Below are positions 46,508 to 55,382 of a stretch of 64,000 nt of DNA, in pieces (position 1 is the stretch's first letter; every line of letters starts with the position of its first letter). Under the pieces are notes generated by a model. It was not told the origin of the DNA. It was given only the letters and a program-made list of their open reading frames with translations, and made no database searches. Origin of the DNA: CAVVMA01 sp963788205 (GTDB lineage: Bacteria > Desulfobacterota > Binatia > Binatales > Binataceae); the NCBI GenBank assembly GCA_963788205.1, contig CAWBGG010000009.1, forward strand, positions 682,001 to 746,000, given 5' to 3'. Position numbers and translations under genes: made by a program.

Positions 46508-47100
46508 GCGCCGACGGGGAAACACGGCAGCTTTTTTGCCACTGCATAATTGTAGGTGCGCCCACCCCACTCGAAAGTGCCGTCAGCGGGCCCGAAGAAT
46601 CCGATGAAGCTCACGACCTGCTCGTTCTCGCTGGTGTTGTTGGCTTCGGCCGGAGCGAAGATCAAATAGTGAGAGCCCTTCTCGGTGGTGAGCGAGGTCT
46701 CCAGCGGCGGACTGAAATCAGCCTCTGACATCTCCAGCGCCTTCCATCCGTCCGGAGCGGAATCCTTCGCTGGGATAACGATCCATTTCGGCTTGTCCGA
46801 GCTTCCGCGCACGCTGTACTGGCGTATCTCCATCGCGCCGTTGGGGTCGTCCCTGACTTCGGTTACGTAGGGAAGTCCGGCCCTCAGCTGCTCGCATCGG
46901 TTGGCGTCCTCTTCGGCGGTCGTGGTGGGATTACCCGCCGCCGCCTGAGTCGCCGCCAGGCCGGTGCCCTCGATTGCCTGCAATCCCATCGGGGCGACCG
47001 ACAATCCAAGCCCGACCAGCGAGCATCCCGCGCCAAGCATGGCGAGCGCGGCTGCGCCCGCGATTGCTATCGATCGAATCAACTGCCGAGCCGGCGTCAC
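46504..47100 (-). CDS. Putative lipoprotein of unknown function
   Basis: 198 residues with a lipoprotein signal (SIAIAGAAALAMLGAGC, lipobox LGAGC). The mature part contains AEEDANRCEQLRAGLPYVTE and a C-terminal SFIGFFGPADGTFEWGGRTY. I do not recognise a family. The stop overlaps the start of the MBL hydrolase gene (GTGA), so the two are translationally coupled and probably work together in the envelope. Confidence 0.75.
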   Translation of the reverse strand: MTPARQLIRSIAIAGAAALAMLGAGCSLVGLGLSVAPMGLQAIEGTGLAATQAAAGNPTTTAEEDANRCEQLRAGLPYVTEVRDDPNGAMEIRQYSVRGSSDKPKWIVIPAKDSAPDGWKALEMSEADFSPPLETSLTTEKGSHYLIFAPAEANNTSENEQVVSFIGFFGPADGTFEWGGRTYNYAVAKKLPCFPVGA

Positions 47101-47125
47101 GATTTCAGCGCTTCGGTCCCGGCCG

Positions 47126-47665
47126 TCAGTGGACGAAGTCTTGCGTGAGGTAGGTCTTACCGTCGGAAGAGCGCGCGATACCGACGCCGGATTCGGTGAA
47201 CGCTGACGATAGCATGTTCGCGCGATGCTCCGGGCTGTTCAGCCATCCCTTGACCGCGCGCGTGGCCAATCCGTCGGAGTCGTGGAAGTCATCCATGTAG
47301 ATATTTTCAGCGAGCGCCTGATACTCGATCCCGACTCCGTGCACTCGTTCGGCGGGAGTGCTGCCCTCGGGGCTGTTATGCGCAAAGTAGCGCCGAATCG
47401 CCATGTCGTAACTGTGTCCGCGCGCGATGACCGCCAGGCGCGGCGAGAACTTCAGTGGATTGAGTCCCGCCCGCGTCCGCTGGTCGTTGACCAGCTTCAG
47501 TATATCGGCCTCCTGCAGGCCGAGTCCCGCGACTTCTTCCGGGCTGAGCGGCGTGGTGCGCGAGAGGTACACGCGCGCGACGATCGCCCCGACCAGTCCC
47601 AGCGCCAGCAGGCCCATCGTGGCCCGTATCGCGCGCCGGCGCCGCACAACGCGCGGCGTGGGCAT
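47126..47665 (-). CDS. Membrane-anchored CAP/SCP-domain protein
   Basis: About 179 residues from the ATG at 47665, which has AAGG eight bases upstream; the frame is open to 47794. A single anchor helix (GLLALGLVGAIVARVYL) is followed by a CAP (SCP/PR-1) domain: LVNDQRTRAGLNPLKFSPRL, GHSYDMAIRRYFAH, ALAENIYM and WLNSPEHRANMLSSAFTESG. Bacterial CAP proteins are extracytoplasmic; some bind sterols or lipids, or act in spores and cell walls. The gene is divergent from the thioredoxin-like gene, sharing a ~190 bp promoter region. Confidence 0.88.
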   Translation of the reverse strand: MPTPRVVRRRRAIRATMGLLALGLVGAIVARVYLSRTTPLSPEEVAGLGLQEADILKLVNDQRTRAGLNPLKFSPRLAVIARGHSYDMAIRRYFAHNSPEGSTPAERVHGVGIEYQALAENIYMDDFHDSDGLATRAVKGWLNSPEHRANMLSSAFTESGVGIARSSDGKTYLTQDFVH

Positions 47666-47854
47666 CACGATAACCTTGGCCGGCCCGCGCAACGGGCGTG
47701 CGCCGCCGCGGCGTGGCGATGCCGCACTCACGCGGTGGCCTCGCGATGCGCGCTCCGGGTCGAGTGTGCGGGGCGGCAAAAGTGCGTTCGGCAAAAATTG
47801 TTTCGACAGTCCGACAATCGCAGCCTGGAGGAATCGTTTTCGGTTCTACCCGGC

Positions 47855-49855
47855 ATGATATCCTGCTATCGCGGCGACCAAAACTTGTCAACGAGCATTG
47901 TCCAATTTGCGCTCGCACTGGTGCTCGCCGGCGCCACGATCGCGCCGGCGACTCCTGGCGCGGCCGCGTCGACGCCCGCATCGGCGGCTTCCGATCCCGC
48001 GCAGGAATTGCCGGCCGGCGCGCTCGACGGCGCGGCCAGTCTCTACCTGCGCGAGGCGGCGCGCTCGCCGGTGCGATGGCAGCGATGGGGCGCGGCGAGC
48101 ATCGCGCTCGCGCGCCGCCTCAAGCGCCCGATACTGCTCGATATCGGAGCGGTGTGGTGTCATTGGTGCCACGTGATGGACGACGGCACCTATGCCGACC
48201 AGCGAGTTGCGGCGCTGATCAACCGCAGCTTCGTTCCGATCAAGGTCGATTGCGACGAGCGGCCCGATATCGACGGCTACTACCAGCAGGCGGCGCAGGC
48301 TTTTGGAGCGGGCGGATGGCCGCTCACGTGCTTCATCACTCCCGACGGCGCGCCGATTCTGATCGCGGGATACATGCCGCCCGACGCGCCGGCCCAAGAC
48401 GGGCGCGACCTCGGGATGACCTACGTTCTGGGCCGCGTAGCCGACGCTTACGCCTCCGACCCCGCCGGTCTGGCCAAAGCGGCGCGCCAGGCCGGCGCGA
48501 AAATCGCCGCCGCCGCCTCCGCCGAGACTGGCAAGCACGCCGGCGCCGAAGCGCTGCGCAACGAAATTCTCGCATCGATGGCGGCGACGTACGACCGGCG
48601 CGACGGCGGTTTCGGCCTCGGACCCGGGCCGCGATTTTACGACTTTCCGGCGCTGCGGCTCGCGCTCGCGCACGGCTCCTTCGGCCATCCTGATTTCACT
48701 GCCATGGCGCTCGAGAGCCTGCGCAAGATCGCGGCGGGCGGCGTGAACGACCAGCTCGGCGGCGGGTTCCATCGCTACTCCACCGACGCTCAATGGCGTG
48801 TGCCGCATTTCGAGAAGATGGGCTCCGACCAGGCGATGGCGATCGCAGCCTACGCCGAGGCCTATCAGGCCAGCGGCGACGAGCAATTCGCGCGCGTGCT
48901 GCGCAAAACGATCGGCTACGTCAACGGCACGCTGCTCGATCCGGCAACTCATACGTTTTATTCGCATCAGGATGCCGATTCATTTCCGGGCGACGATGGC
49001 AGTTACTACACGTGGACCAGCGCGGAGATCGAAAGCGCGATGAAGCCCGACGAAGCGCAGGTCGCGTCGCTCTACTTCGGCCTCGCCGATGATCCCGCGC
49101 GTGCGCCCGACGGACGCATCGTGCTCCGCCGCGCGATGGGTTTCGACGCGATCGCCGATCGGCTCAAGCTCGGGCGCGATCAGGTCGATTCGCTCCTGAC
49201 GCAAGGAGTCGCCGCGATGCTCACGGTGCGCGAGCGCCGTCGCGTGCCCAAAGTAGATCGGACGCTGCTGGTCGATCGCAATGCGCTGATGGCGTCCGCA
49301 TACCTGAGCGCGTCCGCGGCGCTCCACGACGACGCGCTGAAGCGGATCGCCCTGGAGGACCTGGACTACATCATCGGGCACGTCCGCGCGCTCGACGGAA
49401 GCTACGATCACGTATGGGCGAACGGTCGCGCCGAAGTGCCGGGGCTGGTCGCCGACCAGGTCTACATGCTGGACGCGATGATCGCCGCGTATCAGGCGTC
49501 GCGCGAGCCGCGCTATCTGAAGCAGGCGCGCGCGCTCGCCGGTCTCATAATGAGCCAGTATCGCGATCCGGCTTCGGGCCTGCTGCGAAATAGGACGGGT
49601 AAAGGCGACCTGCTGGCGTCGATAGAGGGCAGCTCCGAGGTTCTGTTCGACCATCCAATGCCCTCAGTTCAGGCGACCGCTGCGATTGCGCTCGCCAGGC
49701 TGGCATCGCTCACTTCGGACCTGCGCTACGATCACGATGCGCGTGCGCTGCTCGCCGCCGCGCCCGATCGCGTCAATGCCGACGCCGGCACGACGATCGG
49801 CACGCTGGGACTCGCGCTGGAGATGCGCGCGCAGAACGCGCGTGCGCATCGTTGA
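47855..49855 (+). CDS. YyaL/SPATA20-type thioredoxin-domain protein, exported
   Basis: About 666 residues from the ATG at 47855; the frame is open further upstream but overlaps the divergent CAP gene. An N-terminal signal segment (LSTSIVQFALALVLAGATIA) precedes a DUF255 thioredoxin-like domain with DIGAVWCHWCHVMDD (CxxC variant), GGWPLTCFITPDG and a six-hairpin glycosidase-like C-terminal region (GGFHRYSTDAQWRVPHFEKM, FYSHQDADS). Most relatives are cytoplasmic, so the signal is unusual. Function in the family is poorly defined. A ~50 bp copy of its 3' end recurs at 53739-53788. Confidence 0.9.
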   Translation: MISCYRGDQNLSTSIVQFALALVLAGATIAPATPGAAASTPASAASDPAQELPAGALDGAASLYLREAARSPVRWQRWGAASIALARRLKRPILLDIGAVWCHWCHVMDDGTYADQRVAALINRSFVPIKVDCDERPDIDGYYQQAAQAFGAGGWPLTCFITPDGAPILIAGYMPPDAPAQDGRDLGMTYVLGRVADAYASDPAGLAKAARQAGAKIAAAASAETGKHAGAEALRNEILASMAATYDRRDGGFGLGPGPRFYDFPALRLALAHGSFGHPDFTAMALESLRKIAAGGVNDQLGGGFHRYSTDAQWRVPHFEKMGSDQAMAIAAYAEAYQASGDEQFARVLRKTIGYVNGTLLDPATHTFYSHQDADSFPGDDGSYYTWTSAEIESAMKPDEAQVASLYFGLADDPARAPDGRIVLRRAMGFDAIADRLKLGRDQVDSLLTQGVAAMLTVRERRRVPKVDRTLLVDRNALMASAYLSASAALHDDALKRIALEDLDYIIGHVRALDGSYDHVWANGRAEVPGLVADQVYMLDAMIAAYQASREPRYLKQARALAGLIMSQYRDPASGLLRNRTGKGDLLASIEGSSEVLFDHPMPSVQATAAIALARLASLTSDLRYDHDARALLAAAPDRVNADAGTTIGTLGLALEMRAQNARAHR

Positions 49856-49858
49856 GAG
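49807..49858 (+). repeat. Direct repeat, left copy (3' end of yyaL-like gene)
   Basis: TGGGACTCGCGCTGGAGATG, then GAACGCGCGTGCGCATC and TTGA. It matches 53739-53788 with about five differences and includes the native stop codon. It brackets the NHL-repeat/SIR2 insertion. Confidence 0.65.
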
Positions 49859-49954
49859 CGGTCCAAGGGCTTGCACGCGGGCGGGTGAAGTCGAATTTGC
49901 AGGATCCCGGCGAAATGCGCTAAGCGCACTTGCGTGCTACTTTGCGGGGGAAAC

Positions 49955-52378
49955 ATGCCGCCGAAATTCGATCTGCAGCGATGGAGGGCGCGCGTCGGAG
50001 CGCTGCCCGCCGGTGGCGCAATCGCCGGAGTGATCGCGATGCTTGCGTTTGCTCCGCGCTCTGGCGCCTGGACCGCTAGTGCGGCTAGTCCGAGTCTCAA
50101 CAGCGCAACGGCCGCGATTTTCGTCGCCAACTTTGAAGGTTGCAGCGGGACCACGAGCTACCCCACCGGGGCCAGCGGCAACGTTGCCCCCATTTCTGAA
50201 GTCGCGCCGACGCTCTGTGCCCCCGAGGGCGTCGCGGTCAACTCCAAGGGGAACATCTACGTCGCGAACACCGGAACCAACACGGTCACGGTCTATCCGG
50301 CCGGGAGCAACGGGAACGTCGCGCCGATTGCGACTATCGGTGGCTCGAACACCGGCCTCAGCGATCCCCAAGGTATCGCCCTGGACGCCAGCGGAAACAT
50401 CTACGTCACGAACAGCGGCAGCGAGAGGGAGGGTTACGACACAGTGACAGTCTATCCGGCTGGGAGCAACGGGAATGTCGCGCCGAGCTCGACTATCGAA
50501 GGTTCCAATATCGGCCTCAGCGATCCCCAAGGCATCGCCCTGGACGCCAGCGGAAACATCTACGTCACGAACGACAACGGAAGCGGCTCGGTGACGGTCT
50601 ACCCGGCGGGGAGCAACGGCAGCGTCATGCCGATGTGGAGAATCGCTGGTTCCAATACCGGTCTCAGCAAACCCGATGGCATCGCTTTGGACGCCAGCGG
50701 AAACATCTACGTCGCGAACAGCCTAAGCTCCGAGGGCATCAACACGGTGACGGTCTATCCGACCGGGAGCAGCGGGGATATCGCGCCGAGTTCGACGATC
50801 GTCACCGGCTTCGGCGGTCCCCAAGGTATTGCCCTGGACGCCAAGGGGAACATCTACGTCACGAACGCAACCAGCACGGTGACGATCTACCCGGCCGGCA
50901 GCAGCGGGAACGTCACGCCGAGTTCCACTGTCGGCGGTTCCAATACCGGTCTCGGCGAGCCCGCTGGCATCGCCCTGGACGCCAGCGGAAACATCTACGT
51001 TACGAACAGCGGCAGCGGAAGCGAGAGTACCGACACGGTGACGATTTACTCGGCCGGGAGCAACGGGAACGTCGCGCCGAACTCTACTATCGGTAGTTTC
51101 AATGCGGGCCTGGACGGTCCCCAGGGTATTGCCCTGGACGCCAGTGGAAACATCTACGTCGCGAACGCTTCCAACAGCACGGTGACGGTCTATCCAGCAG
51201 GGAGCAACGGCAGCCTCGCGCCGATTCGGACCATCGGTGGTTCCAATACGGGTCTCAACCATCCCACTGCTATCGCCCTGGACGCCAGCAGCAACATCTA
51301 CGTCACGAATAGCGGTAGCGAAGGCGGGGGTACCGACACGGTGACGATCTACCCGGCCGGCAGCAACGGGAACGTCACGCCGAGTTCCACCATCGGTGGT
51401 TCCAATACCGGTCTCAGCGAACCCGCTGGCGTTGCCCTGGACGCCAGCAGCAACATCTACGTTACGAACAGCGGCAGCGGAAGCGGGGGTACCGGCACGG
51501 TGACGGTCTATCGGGCCGGCAGCAGCGGGAGCATTACGCCGAGTTCCACTATCGGTGGTTCCAATACCGGTCTCGGCAAGCCCGCCGGTATCGCCTTGAA
51601 CGCCAGCGGCGACATCTACGTCGCAAACGAGTACGGCAACACGGTGACGGGGTATCCGGCGGGCAGCAACGGGAACGTCGCGCCGCGCTCGATTATCGGC
51701 GGTTCCAACACCAGCCTGAGCGGTCCCTTTGGTGTGGCCCTGGACGCCAGCGGCAGCATCTACGTCGCGAATTTAGACAGCGACACGGTGACGGTTTATC
51801 CGGCCGGGAGCAACGGGGACGTCACGCCTAGCGCTACCGTTGCCGGACCCGCCACGGAACTTTATGAACCTGAGGGAATAGCGATCGGCCCTGAGCAGGC
51901 TCCAGCCCAAACGGCAACCCCAACGGCGAGCGCGACACCGACCCCGGCTCCGACGCCCACGCCCGCAACTCCAACCCCTACGGCAACTCAGGTACCGACT
52001 CCGCCGGTTCCGTCAACCTCAGCCACACCCACGTCGAGTCCAACGCCGATTCCACTAGGCGGGAAGCTCTCTCTCTCGACTCACACGCTGGCCTTCGGCG
52101 CCATCAAGACGGGCAAGAGCCACAAGCTCTCGTTCACGATCAAGAACACCGCGAAAACCACGCTTCAAGGCAATGTGGACGACAGCGGCGTGCTTTCGCC
52201 GCTGAGCGTGATCAACGGAGCAGGGCCGTTCAGTCTCGGCAAGAACAAGGTCCAGAAAGTGACGGTCGAGGCTGCGCCGACCGAAGCCGGTCCGTTCTCA
52301 GCGACGATCGCCATTCATTCCGGCGATCCCAAGCATCTGATAGTCAGCGTGACGGCGAAGGGGCGCGCGAAGAAGTGA
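49955..52378 (+). CDS. Secreted NHL-type beta-propeller protein with Pro/Thr linker and Ig-like tail
   Basis: About 807 residues from the ATG at 49955 with GGGGG just upstream. After a signal segment (GGAIAGVIAMLAFAP) come about a dozen repeats of 40-50 residues built on GIALDASGNIYVTN, TVTVYPAGSNGNVAP and STIGGSNTGL. These are NHL/propeller blades, several almost identical at DNA level. A PTPTP-rich linker (about 660-715) leads to a C-terminal Ig-like domain (LAFGAIKTGKSHKLSFTIKN, HSGDPKHLIVSV) of the ASH/choice-of-anchor type. It is a surface-exposed structural or binding protein, function unknown. It is part of the segment inserted after the yyaL-like gene. Confidence 0.85.
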   Translation: MPPKFDLQRWRARVGALPAGGAIAGVIAMLAFAPRSGAWTASAASPSLNSATAAIFVANFEGCSGTTSYPTGASGNVAPISEVAPTLCAPEGVAVNSKGNIYVANTGTNTVTVYPAGSNGNVAPIATIGGSNTGLSDPQGIALDASGNIYVTNSGSEREGYDTVTVYPAGSNGNVAPSSTIEGSNIGLSDPQGIALDASGNIYVTNDNGSGSVTVYPAGSNGSVMPMWRIAGSNTGLSKPDGIALDASGNIYVANSLSSEGINTVTVYPTGSSGDIAPSSTIVTGFGGPQGIALDAKGNIYVTNATSTVTIYPAGSSGNVTPSSTVGGSNTGLGEPAGIALDASGNIYVTNSGSGSESTDTVTIYSAGSNGNVAPNSTIGSFNAGLDGPQGIALDASGNIYVANASNSTVTVYPAGSNGSLAPIRTIGGSNTGLNHPTAIALDASSNIYVTNSGSEGGGTDTVTIYPAGSNGNVTPSSTIGGSNTGLSEPAGVALDASSNIYVTNSGSGSGGTGTVTVYRAGSSGSITPSSTIGGSNTGLGKPAGIALNASGDIYVANEYGNTVTGYPAGSNGNVAPRSIIGGSNTSLSGPFGVALDASGSIYVANLDSDTVTVYPAGSNGDVTPSATVAGPATELYEPEGIAIGPEQAPAQTATPTASATPTPAPTPTPATPTPTATQVPTPPVPSTSATPTSSPTPIPLGGKLSLSTHTLAFGAIKTGKSHKLSFTIKNTAKTTLQGNVDDSGVLSPLSVINGAGPFSLGKNKVQKVTVEAAPTEAGPFSATIAIHSGDPKHLIVSVTAKGRAKK

Positions 52379-52438
52379 CGGAAAGGTCAGTCCAATGAGC
52401 GCCCTTGAGATCGGCTGCTGACCGGCGCGTCGGCTCTT

Positions 52439-53605
52439 ATGAATACGAAAGCTGCTGAAGTGTCGCCAGGCCGGCAATCAAGAGTGTGTATTGTGATAGG
52501 CGCCGGGTTTAGCTGTGCTTACTCCGACGCCGCTCCCACAATGGCGGATTTTCTTGCCACGGCACAGAGGCTCGGGAAGTACGACCCCAGTGACCAACAT
52601 CGCATTCTTGCCGATATCGTGGCTCGGTACTTTGGTTCTCCTATCGCCCCGGACATTGAAAGCCTGGCATCTTTTCTATTGAGCGATGTCGGTTCCGATC
52701 CCATGATCGAGCAAGAAGCGCGGAACCTTGCCTACACCGACCTACTTAAGATCATCACCGCAACGTTGGAAGGGCTACAGTCCCGCCCGCGAGAGGGCGT
52801 TAAGGATGCATTCCGACAATTCGCCGAAGTAGTCGTGGACAATGGGATACAGATTATCACCTTCAACTATGACCTGGTTCTAGATCAGCTTTTGCGAGAT
52901 ACAGGCAAATGGTTCCCCATTGACGGTTATGGGGTTCGGATTCCGCTTACCTCGCCGGAGCGCTACACGGCGGCCGACGAGGCTGCAGCAAAAGAGGCGC
53001 GTGGAATAAAACCGGAGGGCTATTTGTCGAGGAGCGATCTTCTAAAGCTCCATGGCTCCTTGAACTGGGGAGTGCGGCGTGTTCCAACAATTAGCAACCC
53101 GACCGGCGTCGAGTTGAGTATATTTGGAGCACTTCCTCAGTCCATTGATTTAAGGCTCCAGCCGATCAACCAAATGACCCACGCCGAGTTTCGCTCAGCA
53201 GGAATGCCGGTAGTCAGCTACTGGCAGCCGCTGATAGTTCCGCCTATCCTTGCGAAGCAGCCGCAATCGAGCGGCGGACTGCTTCTAAAGAATCTCTGGT
53301 ACTCTGCGAGGTGGATGCTGAGCTGGGCAAGCGAGATCCACGTACTTGGGTACTCGTTGCCGCCCTCCGACTTTGAGGCAGATGGGTTGCTAAGGCAGGG
53401 TCTCTTCGGACCGCCGGCCGAATGCGTACCTGGAGCTGAAACCGCAGACAGCAAGCGGATCATCGTCGTCAACCCAGACCCGACGGTGGCAGCAAGATTT
53501 TGTAGGTTGTACAGTTGCCAAGGGTCGCGAGAGGTCAACATCGAGAGCGAGGCCGACCTAATGACGCACTTGAAGACTTTTATACAGCGCATGGGTCGGT
53601 CATGA
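52439..53605 (+). CDS. Stand-alone SIR2-like NAD-binding protein, probable defence NADase
   Basis: 388 residues with the SIR2_2-type motifs found in bacterial immunity proteins: VCIVIGAGFSCAY (NAD loop, residues 21-25), IITFNYDLVLDQLL (142-145), LLKLHGSLNW with the candidate catalytic His205, and IHVLGYSLPPSDFE near 300. There is no second effector or sensor domain and no partner gene downstream. Stand-alone and fused SIR2 proteins of this type deplete NAD upon phage infection (known for Thoeris ThsA and DSR proteins); that role here is inference. The ATG at 52439 lacks a strong ribosome site. Confidence 0.8.
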   Translation: MNTKAAEVSPGRQSRVCIVIGAGFSCAYSDAAPTMADFLATAQRLGKYDPSDQHRILADIVARYFGSPIAPDIESLASFLLSDVGSDPMIEQEARNLAYTDLLKIITATLEGLQSRPREGVKDAFRQFAEVVVDNGIQIITFNYDLVLDQLLRDTGKWFPIDGYGVRIPLTSPERYTAADEAAAKEARGIKPEGYLSRSDLLKLHGSLNWGVRRVPTISNPTGVELSIFGALPQSIDLRLQPINQMTHAEFRSAGMPVVSYWQPLIVPPILAKQPQSSGGLLLKNLWYSARWMLSWASEIHVLGYSLPPSDFEADGLLRQGLFGPPAECVPGAETADSKRIIVVNPDPTVAARFCRLYSCQGSREVNIESEADLMTHLKTFIQRMGRS

Positions 53606-53738
53606 ATCTTTGAAGCAGTGACTCGGGCCTCAGACGCTGGCGTGCCAGCTAACTCCTTGTCGTCTTTCGGCTCGGCTTCCGCACTCCGAGCGAGCGGCAA
53701 GCCGAATTTATGACAACATCATTCGCTGAGCCACCCTT

Positions 53739-53788
53739 GGGACTCGCGCTGGAGATGCGGTCGCGGAACGCGCGTGCGCATCTTTGAC
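53739..53788 (+). repeat. Direct repeat, right copy (relic of yyaL-like 3' end)
   Basis: Reads LGLALEMR, then NARAH and a stop in the frame of the yyaL-like gene end. It stands 20 bp before the HAD gene, where the real yyaL-like 3' end would be expected if the NHL/SIR2 segment were absent. Confidence 0.65.
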
Positions 53789-53808
53789 AACTTAAGAGGT
53801 ATCGCTGA

Positions 53809-54444
53809 ATGATTGAGCTGGTCATTTTCGACGCGGACGGCGTGCTGTTTGATTCGGATCAATCCAACGTCGCTTACTACAACGCGATCTTCAGCCGGGT
53901 CGGCGAACCTCCGATGACGGTCGAAGAGGAACGGGCCTGTGTCTACCTGGCGGCGACCGGCGTGTTCGAATCGCGCGCGCGCCGCGACCGCGCCGTGGTG
54001 CAGAGGATGCAGGAAATTGCCGCGTCGCTCGACTACACGCCATTCCTCGAATTGTTGCGGCCGCCGCTGGAGCTGCGGCCGTTCCTGACCGAACTCAAGC
54101 GGCGCTATCGGCTCGCGCTCGCGACCAATCGTTCGGTAACGGTGCCGTCGATGATCGAATTTCTGAATCTGGCCGGCGTGTTCGACGCGGTCGCATGCAC
54201 GCTCGACAAAGTGCGTCCCAAGCCGGCGCCCGACATCCTGACGCTATGCCTGGAGCGCGCGGGAACGACGGCGGACCAGGCGATCTATGTCGGCGACAGC
54301 AACATCGATCACGTCGCGGCCGCCGCGGCGGGAACGCACTTCATCGGCATTGGCGATCGCGTCGAGCACGCCAATCGCATTCCGATGCTCAAAGACTTGC
54401 CTGCGGCGCTCAGGAGCGTCGCCTTGATCGGCAGCGTGCCCTAG
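53809..54444 (+). CDS. HAD-superfamily phosphatase (phosphoglycolate-phosphatase-like)
   Basis: 211 residues. Motif I is VIFDADGVLFDSD (nucleophile Asp and acid/base Asp), motif II LALATNRSVTVPSM, motif III KVRPKPAPD and motif IV AIYVGDSNIDHVAAAAAG. Together they give a complete subfamily IA HAD phosphatase with a small helical cap. The exact substrate is unclear; phosphoglycolate or sugar phosphates are typical. AGAGG lies upstream of the ATG. Its stop overlaps the end of the convergent toxin gene by a few bases. Confidence 0.88.
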   Translation: MIELVIFDADGVLFDSDQSNVAYYNAIFSRVGEPPMTVEEERACVYLAATGVFESRARRDRAVVQRMQEIAASLDYTPFLELLRPPLELRPFLTELKRRYRLALATNRSVTVPSMIEFLNLAGVFDAVACTLDKVRPKPAPDILTLCLERAGTTADQAIYVGDSNIDHVAAAAAGTHFIGIGDRVEHANRIPMLKDLPAALRSVALIGSVP

Positions 54445-54782
54445 AACGACGGCCACTGAAGAATTTGCCCCGGCCGAGGCACGATCGGACCTCTGCTCCA
54501 CGCGGCCCGGAACTCGTCCAGAAAAAGCCTGGCCCGAGCCTGAGGCAGAGTGATTAGTATCACCGAGAAGTCGGGAAAACGTTTGAACGCGCGCGCCGCG
54601 GCTTCTCCGAAGAGGCGGTCTCGCGTAAGCAAACTCGAGAAACCGGCCGGAGCCGCTACTTCAATCAGTGCGCCGTTGCTGAGGTTCTGCCAGCCTCGGG
54701 AACGCGCGGTTTGAGCCTCAACGCCGAATTCCTGCAGAAGCGAGATCAGCTGGTTGGGCATGTTGACATCAAGCAACCACAT
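54441..54782 (-). CDS. DUF5615-type PIN-like toxin
   Basis: About 113 residues from the ATG at 54782. The N-terminal MWLLDVNMPNQLISLLQEFG and central LTRDRLFG fit the DUF5615 PIN-like fold (acidic Asp in LDVNMP, then TRD), seen in VapC45-like RNases. The start overlaps the end of the DUF433 gene by 14 bases, the usual arrangement of an antitoxin-toxin pair. The expected activity is metal-dependent RNA cleavage; that is family inference. Confidence 0.7.
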   Translation of the reverse strand: MWLLDVNMPNQLISLLQEFGVEAQTARSRGWQNLSNGALIEVAAPAGFSSLLTRDRLFGEAAARAFKRFPDFSVILITLPQARARLFLDEFRAAWSRGPIVPRPGQILQWPSF

Positions 54783-55014
54783 GCCAGCTGTCCAACGCTT
54801 CGCAGGCAACCTTCATGATTTCGGGCACAGCTTCGTGCGGAAATGGAGCGTAGGTATCTTCAATTTCCTGCACGCTCATTCCGTCTGCGAGACAGGACAG
54901 AATGAGCGATACTGAGAGGCGAGTGCCCCGAATCGCGAGTTTTCCGCCCAATAGCTCGGGGTCAGAAACGATCCAGCGATATGCCTTGAACGGTTTCGCT
55001 TCCCAAGTCTTCAT
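54769..55014 (-). CDS. DUF433-domain antitoxin
   Basis: About 81 residues. The DUF433 helix-turn-helix is shown by IVSDPELLGGKLAIRGTRLS and ILSCLADGMSVQEIEDTYAP, which is almost the full family signature. These proteins repress their own operon and neutralise a DUF5615 partner (VapB45/VapC45-like pairs). The ATG at 55014 has AGG nine bases upstream; a GTG nine bases earlier is equally possible. Confidence 0.85.
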   Translation of the reverse strand: MKTWEAKPFKAYRWIVSDPELLGGKLAIRGTRLSVSLILSCLADGMSVQEIEDTYAPFPHEAVPEIMKVACEALDSWHVVA

Positions 55015-55382
55015 TGGCGGCACCTAATCCTTATCCTATCGCGAGACACAGCAAAGCCCAATCTTCCAGAGGCCGGGTATCGGTCAAGTTTGGTTTCGCG
55101 ATTGTCGGCCGAGGGCGCGTGCGTCCGGCGGGCTGCGAAAGTGAGCGGTTTGGGATTCTTCACTGCGCAGACTCCGTTCAGAATGACGTCAGATGTTATC
55201 ACCTGCTATCCGAGAAAACCCCATTCAACGTCATTCTGAGCGGGGCGAAGAATCTCACGCCACCGACCTTCGTCGCACCCAGGGGCGCAGGAGTCCTGCG
55301 CTGGCAATCGCAGAACCAGACTTGACCACTACCGTAGGGCGCATTTGCAGGCGATCCTGCACGAGGGTACCGATAGTCTGTT
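55015..55382. repeat. Intergenic region with an inverted pair of REP-like repeats
   Basis: About 370 bp without a gene. It contains GGATTCTTCACTGCGCAGAC, continuing to a TTCAGAATGACG end (about 55153-55189), and, in the opposite sense, CGTCATTCTGAGCGGGGCGA followed by AGAATCTC (about 55229-55256). The two copies of the ATTCTGA..GAAGAATC unit face each other, as in BIME/REP pairs common in Gram-negative genomes. Confidence 0.5.

Noticed and set aside
47225..47854. Upstream extension of the thioredoxin-like gene by 210 codons
   Set aside because: It lies antisense to the CAP-domain gene, lacks any recognisable domain, and the signal segment begins right after the ATG at 47855.
50280..51830. 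Regularly spaced repeats that might suggest a CRISPR array
   Set aside because: The repeats keep an open reading frame encoding NHL blades, are not palindromic, and the 'spacers' are also conserved.
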